64,000 nucleotides of DNA from positions 48,310-112,309 of the forward strand of contig JAPPMC010000311.1 in NCBI GenBank assembly GCA_028819235.1, given 5' to 3'. The translations under genes and the position numbers were made by a program. Position 1 is the first letter of the stretch, and the number at the start of each line of letters is the position of its first letter. Shown one piece after another: positions 37,593-46,474 of this stretch. The stretch comes from Bryobacterales bacterium (GTDB taxonomy: Bacteria > Acidobacteriota > Terriglobia > Bryobacterales > UBA6623). Below the pieces are notes generated by a model, which did no database searches, was not told where the DNA came from, and saw only the letters and a program-made list of their open reading frames with translations.

Positions 37593-40568
37593 CTACGGCG
37601 CCGGACTCGTCCAGATCGGGCTAGACCAAGCCAGCTCCCCATCGGCTTGCTCGACACGCACGTAGTACCAGTGGTCCCCGGGCGGAGCATCGACATCCAA
37701 GTACTCGAATTCGGCCTCCTGCGTCCCGGGCTCGGCCTTGTAGACGTAGGTGCCGTCCCGAATCACGTGGACTGCTGCGACGGCATCAGTACCCCGGACC
37801 CGCACCCGCGCTGGGACCGGTCCCGACATTTGCACGTCCTCGCCCATGAACGCGCTCCCCATCCGGAACTCGAGCACGATGTTGTCCGTGGCGCCATAGG
37901 TCCGGCGCGCCCGGATCGAGTCGTGAATCGCCTCCCTGCCGGTGCCGGGACTGTAGACCATGGCGTAGGAGATGTGGGTCGAGTAGTGATCAGAGCTGGC
38001 GATCACGCCAATCTTGTAGCCCTTCGACCATGCGTTCCAGAACATCCCCGGCTCTTGGAACCCGCCAGCAGCGCTGGACTCCTCGCCGTCGAAGATTCCG
38101 CGCGGGGCGTTCTTGTGCTCATAGCTCTGACGCGCCCCTTGGTAGATCTCCGCCACCGTGTCGACCTCCGGATCGTGATCCCGCCAGTCCGTACCCATCG
38201 AGTTCGTGCCCGATGTGTGGGGGATCGCAATGCCGCCCGTCCTACGGGCGATGTCATACATCAGCCGCGTCTCGTTGCGCACTCCGCTGCCGAAGCCCAT
38301 GGAGGAAAACGTCAGCAGCTCCCCGTCGGGGCTGTCCGGGAGCAGGAAGCGCGGGTGCATGGGCATGTAGAAGGGCACGATGGGGTAGTCGCGGTGCGTG
38401 TAGATGAGGTTGCGGTGGCCATAAGGGTTCCCCGGGTTGCGCTCGTACCCGTAGAGCGTGGAGAAGCGCTCCGGAAAGTGGTACATGTCCGCGAGCTTCT
38501 GTGTCACGGCGTTCCAGAAGTCCGTGCCGCCCGCTTGGTGGTCGGTTGAAGCTCCGAAGTCCATCTCCGCGGCGTCGATCATGTAGCGGTAGAACTCAGG
38601 CAGGGACCCGTCGTCGAGACCGCCAACGTCCTGCGAGAGCTCGGTGTGCCGATGCAGGTCTCCGCGCAGGATGCGCAGAGCCTTCCCGCCGTGCTCCGTC
38701 CTGTAGCCGCGGATGTAGCGGACGTCGGCGAGCTCCGTGGGGTGCGAATCGGGCCGCGACTCGCCCGGCTCGGGACGATAGTCGGACAGCTCGGGTGGCC
38801 GCCCGGGACCGGGCAGCGGCAGGGAGCCAGCGACGACGCGGTTGAGCAGCGGCCGGCTGGCGAAGGCCCACTGGCGGCTCTCGTCGGGCCAGAACGCCCA
38901 CAGCCGCCCTCCGGCAGCGGTTATGCCCATCCGCGTGCTCTTGCGCGACCAGCTCCGGGGGAGCGTGATTGGGTCGGTCCAGCGGTCCCCGTCTAGCCGC
39001 GTAACGAAGTACTCCCAGTAGGAGGTCGGCCGGTAGGACCGCCGGCTGTAGCGCCTCTTGAACGACATCCACAAGCTGCCGTCCGGGTCGAAGAACAGCT
39101 GCGGGCGGCTCTCGCCCGTGGATCCCGGCGCTGCCGGGTCGGAGAATCGCACGGGCGGGGGAGCCTTCCAGCGGCCCCCGTCCAAGCAGACCAGCTCGAT
39201 TCGCCTGGCGGAGCCGAGCGGCGTGCCCGGCTGCCGATTTCCGAGACCGCGTCCCAGATCCTTGCCCCAGCCCACGCCGGACGTCTCCCAAGCGATCCAA
39301 GGCCGTCCCTGCCGGTCCACGGCAAGGCTAGCGTGGGCCTCGAAACGGGTCGTCGATGCAACGGTCATCTCCGGCCCCAAGCCCTCACCCGGGGCGAACG
39401 ATCTGGCCACGATGTCGTAGCTTCCGCCCGAACCCTTGCGGTACCGGTCCCAAGCGACCCAAGCCACCCCTCCCGGACCGGCCGCAACGGCCGGGGCCCA
39501 GTCGTTAGAGTCCGTGTTGGTAACGGTCACGGCCCTCGACCAGCGACCGTCTCTCAGGTACCTGAGGCGGACCTGCGTGTGCCTGCCGGCCATCGCCTGC
39601 CAGACTATGTAGATCGTGCCGTCTCCAGCGCGGGCGACGTGCGGCTCGATGTCCGGCAGCGGGCTGTCCGTGAGCCGGTGCTGTCTGCCCCACTCGCCGT
39701 CCTCCCAGGCCATCGCGTAGATGTCCCAGTTAGCGGGCCGCCTGTGCAGTGGGCTCTGGGAGTAGACCAGCCACGGCGTGTCCCCGTCATCGACCGCCAC
39801 CTGCGGCCGCCATAGGTCCTCGGCCGCCCTTCCGACCGGGATCAGCCGCGACCAGCGGCCCTGGTGGTAGCGGCGGAAGTTCAGCTCTTCGCGACGGTCG
39901 TGATAGCTGTACCACGTAGCGTAGAGGTTGCCTGCCGTGTCGGCGGCGATGTCCGGCGAGTCGTGCTGCCGAAGCTCCGTCCCTGACAGGTCGGTGGCGG
40001 GCACGGTCCGCTGGATGGCTACCCGGCCGCCCACCGCCCGGGCCCACGGGCCGACCGGCATTTCCGTGGGCCGGAACTCGAAGTCGCCCTGCGCGGTGCG
40101 GACGGCCACGATCGTGGACGCGTTCCCGCTGCCGCGGATCCAGAGACCCTTCGGCAGGACTTCCACCCGCTCCACGGGCGTCGGCCTCGGCACGACGGTC
40201 GACCGCAGCATGATCCGCACGTCCTGCGTCCGCAACCGCCAGCCGCCCTCCGGCAGGATGCGGTCCGGCGGCTCCTGCCGATGCGGCCCGAGTGAGAGGA
40301 TCTCCCCGTTACGCACCGACAGGCTCCCGTCCCAGGACTCGCCGGCGTCGTCGCCGACGCCGAAGAGCACGAGGACCTGCCACATGTCGGCCTCGCGCGT
40401 GCCTCCGGGCAGCCAAGTGAACGCGCCCAGGAAGTCCTCCCCGGCAGCTGCAGCGGCCCCGGACTGTGACGCCGGGACGGCCTGCGCCTTGAGGGGCCTC
40501 GCCGCCGAACTAGCCAGCCAGGCTGCCAACAGTGCGCAGAGGACGGCTGACTTCGCGGCATCGGTCAT
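37593..40568 (-). CDS. Large secreted DUF3604/PHP-domain protein with N-terminal beta-propeller-like region (second copy)
   Basis: ILRGDLHRHTELSQDVGGLDDGSLPEFYRYMIDAAEMDFGASTDHQAGG...FSTLYGYERNPGNPYGHRNLIYTH...GVIASSDHYSTHISYAMVYS; N-terminal repeats such as DTPWLVYSQSPLHRR, GTIYIVWQAMAGRHTQ, GVAWVAWDRYRKG. Start set at ATG 40568 before a hydrophobic signal. Confidence 0.87.
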   Translation of the reverse strand: MTDAAKSAVLCALLAAWLASSAARPLKAQAVPASQSGAAAAAGEDFLGAFTWLPGGTREADMWQVLVLFGVGDDAGESWDGSLSVRNGEILSLGPHRQEPPDRILPEGGWRLRTQDVRIMLRSTVVPRPTPVERVEVLPKGLWIRGSGNASTIVAVRTAQGDFEFRPTEMPVGPWARAVGGRVAIQRTVPATDLSGTELRQHDSPDIAADTAGNLYATWYSYHDRREELNFRRYHQGRWSRLIPVGRAAEDLWRPQVAVDDGDTPWLVYSQSPLHRRPANWDIYAMAWEDGEWGRQHRLTDSPLPDIEPHVARAGDGTIYIVWQAMAGRHTQVRLRYLRDGRWSRAVTVTNTDSNDWAPAVAAGPGGVAWVAWDRYRKGSGGSYDIVARSFAPGEGLGPEMTVASTTRFEAHASLAVDRQGRPWIAWETSGVGWGKDLGRGLGNRQPGTPLGSARRIELVCLDGGRWKAPPPVRFSDPAAPGSTGESRPQLFFDPDGSLWMSFKRRYSRRSYRPTSYWEYFVTRLDGDRWTDPITLPRSWSRKSTRMGITAAGGRLWAFWPDESRQWAFASRPLLNRVVAGSLPLPGPGRPPELSDYRPEPGESRPDSHPTELADVRYIRGYRTEHGGKALRILRGDLHRHTELSQDVGGLDDGSLPEFYRYMIDAAEMDFGASTDHQAGGTDFWNAVTQKLADMYHFPERFSTLYGYERNPGNPYGHRNLIYTHRDYPIVPFYMPMHPRFLLPDSPDGELLTFSSMGFGSGVRNETRLMYDIARRTGGIAIPHTSGTNSMGTDWRDHDPEVDTVAEIYQGARQSYEHKNAPRGIFDGEESSAAGGFQEPGMFWNAWSKGYKIGVIASSDHYSTHISYAMVYSPGTGREAIHDSIRARRTYGATDNIVLEFRMGSAFMGEDVQMSGPVPARVRVRGTDAVAAVHVIRDGTYVYKAEPGTQEAEFEYLDVDAPPGDHWYYVRVEQADGELAWSSPIWTSPAP

Positions 40569-40744
40569 GGCGGTGTCGGGGTCCCGGAGCGGCCTGGCCC
40601 GGCGGAACGCGCCGATTGTAGCGCGGGCTGGGCGCCGGCCCGCCCCGAGGCCCGGCCCGCCGAAGGGTGGCGAGAGCGCAGTGTCCCGCGGGCGGTCGAA
40701 ATATGACATGCATAGAGAATTCCAGTCTCTTGTACTATGGTCCA

Positions 40745-40760
40745 TGTTTCACGTGAAACA
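40745..40760. promoter_or_regulatory. parS: parS centromere-like site (ParB/Spo0J binding palindrome)
   Basis: Exact TGTTTCACGTGAAACA 16-bp palindrome (18 bp with flanking A...T, 40744-40761), intergenic between 40569 and 40848. Confidence 0.88.
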
Positions 40761-40848
40761 TATGCATGCCGCTTATGGAGGCTTCCAAGCCTACCATGGC
40801 CACCCGGCGATCGCCGGAGCTTGGGGCCCGGTTATGAGAGGCTGGGAC

Positions 40849-41985
40849 TCAGAGCCCGGTCCCAACCCAACGCCGCTCTCGGTCTGAGCGTTCGATGGCG
40901 TGCAGCACGCGCTGGACCGCGAGTCCGTCCTCGAACGTCGGCCTTGCCGGCCGGCCCGAGTCCAGGCCGTCGAGGAAGTCCGCTAGGGACGCGATGAACG
41001 TGTGCTCGTACCCGATCGGATGGCCAGCCTTCCAAAAGTTGGGGCTGTCAAGCGGGCCCCTTGCTGGAGGCAGGACTTTCCTCCGGCCGCGCAGGTCTGG
41101 ATCGCCGGAGACTGCGGCGTATGTCAGGTGGTTCATGTCCTCGAAGTGGAACTCCAGCATGCCCTTCTCGCCGTGCACGGCGAAGCTGTTGTCATTCTGG
41201 AACCCGGTCGCGAAACGGGTCGCCTCAAACGAGCCAAGCGTCCCGTCGGCGAAGCGCGCCTGGGCGAGGACGGCATCGTCGACATCCACAGCGTAGGTCC
41301 TGCCGGGAGCCGCCGGGTCGGGCTTCTCCGGCAGGAACGACTGCAGCGTAGCGGAAACCTCACGGATCGGCCCCAACAGCATCATTGCGGTGTCGATCAG
41401 GTGGGAGTTGAGGTCGCCGTTCGCCCCTGAACCGGCGGTCCGCCTGGACATCTTCCAGTTGTTCGGGCGGCCCGGATCCGGGCCCCACTGCTGCAAGTAC
41501 TGCGCCCGGTACTGGTAGAGCCGGCCCAGCCGGCCTTCCCTCAACAGGCGGGCAGCAAGCTCGACGGCGGGGATCCTGCGGTAGTTGAACCACACGAATG
41601 TGGGCACCGCCCGCGTGGCCGCGACCATGGCCTCGGCTTCTCGGAGGTCGTTCGCCAGGGGCTTCTCGCATAGCACGATCTTTCCCGCACCTGCAGCGGC
41701 GGCGGCCATTTCGGCGTGCAGGTAGTTGGGGGCACAGATGTCCACCAGGTCGACGTCGGGGCGCTCGACGACCCTCCGCCAGTCGGTCTCGACACTCTCC
41801 CAGCCCCAAGCGCGAGAGAGCGCCTCCAGTCCCGCCGTGCCCCGGCAGCAGGCCACCCGCCTGCGGATCTTGCGCACGTGCGGGAAGAAGTGGCCGACCT
41901 GTGCGTAGGCGTTGCTGTGCGCCTTGCCCATGAAGCCGCAGCCGATCAGAGCAACGTTGAGGGCCACCGCGCTTGCCATTTCCAA
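40849..41985 (-). CDS. Gfo/Idh/MocA family oxidoreductase
   Basis: NVALIGCGFMGKAHSNAYAQVG...DLVDICAPNYLHAEMAAAAAGAGKIVLCEKPLANDLREAEAMV...LGRLYQYRAQYLQQWGPDP. Confidence 0.94.
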   Translation of the reverse strand: MEMASAVALNVALIGCGFMGKAHSNAYAQVGHFFPHVRKIRRRVACCRGTAGLEALSRAWGWESVETDWRRVVERPDVDLVDICAPNYLHAEMAAAAAGAGKIVLCEKPLANDLREAEAMVAATRAVPTFVWFNYRRIPAVELAARLLREGRLGRLYQYRAQYLQQWGPDPGRPNNWKMSRRTAGSGANGDLNSHLIDTAMMLLGPIREVSATLQSFLPEKPDPAAPGRTYAVDVDDAVLAQARFADGTLGSFEATRFATGFQNDNSFAVHGEKGMLEFHFEDMNHLTYAAVSGDPDLRGRRKVLPPARGPLDSPNFWKAGHPIGYEHTFIASLADFLDGLDSGRPARPTFEDGLAVQRVLHAIERSDRERRWVGTGL

Positions 41986-41991
41986 GTACGG

Positions 41992-43464
41992 TCAGCTGTC
42001 GCGGCCGGACCCGACGCGCGCCTGGGCCTCATCCCAGCGGTCGGCGTCCGCAAGTCCCGGAGCGAAGGTCACAGGCCGGACGGACTGCCGGACCACTTCC
42101 CTGCCCTGCGCAAGGCCCCCAATGCGCCCGCTGGCGATGAACTGCATGAGGGCATTGCCCACCGCGGTCGCCTCCACCGGCCCGGCCATCACGGGAATGC
42201 CGCACGCGTCGGCAGCCAGCTGCGAGAGCATTGTGTTGCGGGAGCCGCCACCAACGACGTGCAGCACGGACGGACGGATCCCCGTCACGCCTGCTATCTC
42301 GGCTAGCACGGAGCGGTACCTCAGGGCTAGGCTCTCGAATATCGCCCGCACGAACTGCCCGGGCGTCTCCGGGGCCGGCTGGGCGCTCGCGCGGCACCTC
42401 TGCGCGATCCGCCCGGGCATGTCGCCGGGGGCCACGAACTCGGGGGCGTCCACGTCGAACACGGAACGGAACGGCTCGCTGGCAGCCGCCGCCCCCAGCA
42501 GGATGTCGTAATCCACGTCCCAGCCATGGCCCGCCCACTCCCGCCGGCACTCTTCGAACAGCCACAGGCCGCTGATGTTCTTGAGCAGGCGGATGGTCCC
42601 GCAAACACCACCCTCGTTGGTCAGGTTTCGGGCCATCACTGAAGGGTTGACGTGGGGCCGGCTGACCTCAACGCCCAGCAGGGACCAAGTTCCCGAGCTG
42701 AGGTAGGCCCAACTGTCCCCCTCGGCGGGCACGGCAGCGACGGCCGAGGCGGTGTCGTGCGTGCCGGGCGCCACGACCTTCGCCGCGCCAAGCCCACACT
42801 CCGCTCCAATCCCCGTCAGCAGGGGCCCCACCACCGTTCCCGGCTGGATGACGGGGCCGAAGATCGACGTCGGCAGGCCAAGCCGCTCCAGCAGGGGCAC
42901 GGCCCACTCGCCGCGGGTCGGATCGAAGCACTGGGACGTGGTCGCGTCGGTGTACTCACAGGCCATTTGCCCGGTGAGCCAGTAGTGGAACAGGTCCGGC
43001 ATCATCACGAGCGAGCTGGCGGACTCGAGAGCGCGAGTACCCTTAAGGGCCCACAGCTGGAAGAGGGTGTTGAGTTCCATGAACTGTAGCCCGGTCCTCC
43101 GGAAGATCTCCTCCTTCGGCACGATCCGGGTAACCTCCTCTATCGTTCCGGCCGTGTGGCGGTCGCGGTAGTGCAGGGGGTTCGCCACCAGCGCTCCGTC
43201 CCGGTCGATGAGGGCAAAGTCAACACCCCAGGTGTCCACTCCCAGCGAGACCGGCCGGGCCCGTGCGCCAGCGGACAAGCCATGGCACACTTCGCGAAAC
43301 AGCCGCAGCACGTCCCAGTGCAAACGGCCGAGCACATCCACACCGGCATTGCCGAACCGGTGCAGTTCTTCAACGCCGAGGCGCTCGCCGTCGAATGAAC
43401 CCAGCATCACGCGGCCGCTTCCGGCCCCGAGATCAACCGCGAGACAGTGTTCGGCGGGCACCAA
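41992..43464 (-). CDS. rhaB: Rhamnulokinase-like FGGY carbohydrate kinase
   Basis: CLAVDLGAGSGRVMLGSFDGERLGVEELHRFGN...GRLHWDVLRLFREVCHGL...VSLGVDTWGVDFALIDRDGALVANPLHYRDRHT...FQLWAL...YLSSGTWSLLGVEVSRPHV...GVCGTIRLLKNISGLWLFEECRREW. Confidence 0.88.
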   Translation of the reverse strand: MVPAEHCLAVDLGAGSGRVMLGSFDGERLGVEELHRFGNAGVDVLGRLHWDVLRLFREVCHGLSAGARARPVSLGVDTWGVDFALIDRDGALVANPLHYRDRHTAGTIEEVTRIVPKEEIFRRTGLQFMELNTLFQLWALKGTRALESASSLVMMPDLFHYWLTGQMACEYTDATTSQCFDPTRGEWAVPLLERLGLPTSIFGPVIQPGTVVGPLLTGIGAECGLGAAKVVAPGTHDTASAVAAVPAEGDSWAYLSSGTWSLLGVEVSRPHVNPSVMARNLTNEGGVCGTIRLLKNISGLWLFEECRREWAGHGWDVDYDILLGAAAASEPFRSVFDVDAPEFVAPGDMPGRIAQRCRASAQPAPETPGQFVRAIFESLALRYRSVLAEIAGVTGIRPSVLHVVGGGSRNTMLSQLAADACGIPVMAGPVEATAVGNALMQFIASGRIGGLAQGREVVRQSVRPVTFAPGLADADRWDEAQARVGSGRDS

Positions 43465-43712
43465 GCTTCCTCAGGGTGATTGTCACGCACTCTCCGGTGT
43501 CGACGCAAACCCGGCGCTTGGCCTATCAGTAACGGTTGCCAAGGCCGACGAAGGCGGCGCTAATATCGTGCTATCCTTCGGGCAATCAGGCGCTGGCCAT
43601 CCAGCGGCGGCGTGCTGGGGCCGCTGGGCGAAGGGCCGCAAGGCATGCGACGAGGGCAGGCTACTGCAGCGCGGGACGGGGCCGCCTGCCCAGACCCGGG
43701 CGAGAAGGATCC

Positions 43713-44738
43713 ATGAGACTTCGATCTCTGATGTCGCTGTTCTCCCACGATCTTGCGATCGATCTGGGAACGGCCAACACACTCGTCTATGTCATGAACC
43801 AGGGCGTCGTCGTGGACGAGCCCTCGATGGTGGGCATCAACACCCGAACCGGGGACATTGAGGCCGTCGGACAGGAAGCCAAGCGCATGCTCGGCCGCAC
43901 GCCCGGGATCATCTCCGCGGTCAGGCCTATGCGCGACGGGGTCATCGCAGACTTCAACGTGGCCGAACGCATGCTCGAGTACTTCATCAGGAAGGCGCAC
44001 GACCGGCGCATTTTTGTCCACCCCCGGATCGTGATCGGCGTGCCGGGCGGCATCACGCATGTCGAGCGGCGCGCGGTCTACGACTCCGCGATGCGGGCAC
44101 GTGCGAGTCAGGTTTTCCTGGTCGAGCAGGCGATGATGGCCGCCATCGGCGCAGGCCTGCCGGTGGAGGAGCCGGAAGGCAACATGGTGGTGGACGTCGG
44201 CGGCGGGACGACCGACGTGGCGGTGATCTCGCTGTCCGGCGTGGTGTTCTCCAAGACCGTCACCGTTGGCGGGCACGCGATCGACGAAGCGATCATCCGA
44301 CACCTGAAGTCCAACTACAAGTTTTTGATCGGAGAGCGAACAGCGGAGCGGATCAAGGTTGACATCGCGGCAGCCCGCGAACCGACCGAAGAAATCTCGA
44401 TCGAGGTCAAGGGGCGCGACCTGGTGATGGGCATCCCTGCCAAACTGGAAATCACCAACGTGGACATCTACAATGCGATTGCGCCCTGCGTGGACCAGAT
44501 CATGGTCGCCGTGCGGGAGGCCCTTGAGCACACGCCGCCAGAGCTGAGCAGCGACATCTGCGACCGCGGCATCGTCCTCACAGGCGGGGGGGCGTATCTC
44601 CAGCAACTGGACAGCCGCATCAGGGACGAGATCTCCATTCCGGTGTCGATCGCGGACAACCCGCTGCACTGCGTGGTCGAGGGGACGGGCCGAGTGCTGA
44701 AGAACGTAGCTCTGCTCTCACGTGTGATGATAGAGTAG
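43713..44738 (+). CDS. mreB: Rod shape-determining protein MreB
   Basis: SHDLAIDLGTANTLVYVMNQGVVVDEPSMVGIN...AVGQEAKRMLGRTPGIISAVRPMRDGVIADFNVAERMLEYFI...GNMVVDVGGGTTDVAVISLSGVV. Confidence 0.97.
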   Translation: MRLRSLMSLFSHDLAIDLGTANTLVYVMNQGVVVDEPSMVGINTRTGDIEAVGQEAKRMLGRTPGIISAVRPMRDGVIADFNVAERMLEYFIRKAHDRRIFVHPRIVIGVPGGITHVERRAVYDSAMRARASQVFLVEQAMMAAIGAGLPVEEPEGNMVVDVGGGTTDVAVISLSGVVFSKTVTVGGHAIDEAIIRHLKSNYKFLIGERTAERIKVDIAAAREPTEEISIEVKGRDLVMGIPAKLEITNVDIYNAIAPCVDQIMVAVREALEHTPPELSSDICDRGIVLTGGGAYLQQLDSRIRDEISIPVSIADNPLHCVVEGTGRVLKNVALLSRVMIE

Positions 44739-44744
44739 GGTGGG

Positions 44745-45827
44745 GTGCAAGCCCAACCTACCAACCGGGGAAGCCCGGCAAAGCGCATAGCAGGGGCCAA
44801 TAGCGGCCGATTGGACGGCATTTTGCTTGCAGCGCTGGTGTTGGCCCAGGCTGGGCTCGTCGTCTACCAGATCGGGAAAGACGGGAAAGAGCCGTCGGAC
44901 GTCGGCGTGGGCTATTGGGTCGCCAGCGCCGTGTCGCCGGTCCAGCACGCCGCCGCGTGGGCCGCGCGGTCCGCGACGAGCCTCTGGTCAGCCTATCGCT
45001 CGCAGGTCGAAGCGGTGCAGGAAATCGAGGCTCTGGACGCCCAAGCACGGAATCTGCGGATCCAGAACGAACGCCTGGAGGGCGAGCTGCTGGCGATGAA
45101 GGCGCGACTCGAGACGGACACCTATCGCAGCAGCCTCGACGTCGACACGCTAGCAGCGAAGGTGATCGTTCAACGCCACGCCGGTTCCCCCAAGCAACTG
45201 GTGGTCAACCGAGGGATGGATGACGGAATCCGATCCAAGATGGCCGTGCTTGCGCCTGGCGGCATCGTCGGAAGGGTGTTTGAAAGCTATAAGAATTCGG
45301 CGACAGTGATGCTGCTGCACGATCCCGACTCCGCGGTGGGTGTCGTACTTGCCGGGAGCGGTGCCCGGGGAGTGCTGGTCGGCACGGAAGGCGCGGCCTG
45401 TGAGATCAGGTACATCCGGTCAGCCGTGCCAGTGGCTCCGGGCGAACGCATCTACACTTCCGGAATGGACGGAATCTACCCTCGGGGGCTGCCAGTCGGC
45501 GCGGTTCGCTCGGTGGATGGCGGCCAGGAGATGCACCGCATCACCGTCCGGCTGGCGGCCGACATGGAACGGCTGACCGACGTGGCGATTCTGCTACAGG
45601 TACAGGACAGCGAGTTGCCGGAACCCGTTCGCATTGCGCTGGATGACTCGCTGAAGGAGCCTCCGACGGGCGCCGGGCGAGTGAAGGTAGCCTTTAGCGA
45701 GGCGCTGGCCGAGCAAGAGCGGCAGATCGGCGAGACTGGCCGGAGCCCCCCGGACTTCAGCGCGGTCGTGGCCTCGCTGGGAGACTCTGGCGGCCTGTCG
45801 GAAGCCTCAAGCCTGAACGAGGAGTGA
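44745..45827 (+). CDS. mreC: Rod shape-determining protein MreC
   Basis: N-terminal TM, coiled coil, KVIVQRHAGSPKQLVVNRGMDDGIRSKMAVLAPGGIVGRVFESYKNSATVMLLHDPDSAVGVVLAGSGARGVLVGT; follows mreB. Confidence 0.94.
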   Translation: MQAQPTNRGSPAKRIAGANSGRLDGILLAALVLAQAGLVVYQIGKDGKEPSDVGVGYWVASAVSPVQHAAAWAARSATSLWSAYRSQVEAVQEIEALDAQARNLRIQNERLEGELLAMKARLETDTYRSSLDVDTLAAKVIVQRHAGSPKQLVVNRGMDDGIRSKMAVLAPGGIVGRVFESYKNSATVMLLHDPDSAVGVVLAGSGARGVLVGTEGAACEIRYIRSAVPVAPGERIYTSGMDGIYPRGLPVGAVRSVDGGQEMHRITVRLAADMERLTDVAILLQVQDSELPEPVRIALDDSLKEPPTGAGRVKVAFSEALAEQERQIGETGRSPPDFSAVVASLGDSGGLSEASSLNEE

Positions 45828-46474
45828 ACGGGATCGCTGGTTCCCGCGAGGGCGGAACTCCTGCGGCGCGGGAATCCCCGTCGGTGCGGGTGGCCGTGGG
45901 CCTTCTGGGCGCCGCACTCGCGCTGCAGGCCATCCAAGGCGTGCTTGACTCGCCGCTGCCGACGGCGAACTTCCCGCTGCTTGTGGCGGTCCTGACGATG
46001 GTGCGGTGCTCCGCCAACCTGCACGGAGCCCTGTACGGGGCCTTGGCAGGGTGCGCCTACGATGGGCTTACCCACGCTCCTGTCGGGCTGAGCGGCATCG
46101 CTTGGACCATCGTCGGCTTCTTCCTGCCCTCTGTCGCCAAGGGGCTGCGCATTCACCACGCTGGCGTGATCGCCTGCTTGTGCGCCGTGGCCTTCGTGTT
46201 GCAGGCGGCCCTCTATTCCGGCCTTGAGTTCATCCTGCTGCGGGACCGGTTGACGGTCGAGTTCTCGTGGCAGATCCTGCCGGCCGCCGTGCTGCACGCC
46301 GGCCTCGGAATGCTGCTGTGGCTTATGCTGAACAGGGTTACGGTCCGTGCAGACCGTGTTCTACGAGAGGCGCGCGGCGTTGGAGTTCCGGGTCCTCGTC
46401 TTCCGGGCGGTAAGCGCGGGCGTCTGCGTCGTTCTGCTCCTGGCGTTCTGGGGCATTCAGGGCGCGGGCGATAG
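45824..46474 (+). CDS. mreD: Rod shape-determining protein MreD
   Basis: Several hydrophobic helices and position between mreC (GTGA overlap) and mrdA. C-terminal ~40 aa overlap the PBP2 gene out of frame. Confidence 0.85.
   Translation: MNGIAGSREGGTPAARESPSVRVAVGLLGAALALQAIQGVLDSPLPTANFPLLVAVLTMVRCSANLHGALYGALAGCAYDGLTHAPVGLSGIAWTIVGFFLPSVAKGLRIHHAGVIACLCAVAFVLQAALYSGLEFILLRDRLTVEFSWQILPAAVLHAGLGMLLWLMLNRVTVRADRVLREARGVGVPGPRLPGGKRGRLRRSAPGVLGHSGRGR

Noticed and set aside
43560-44669. 369-aa ORF antisense to mreB
   Set aside because: mreB on the plus strand is unambiguous; the antisense is an artefact of codon bias.
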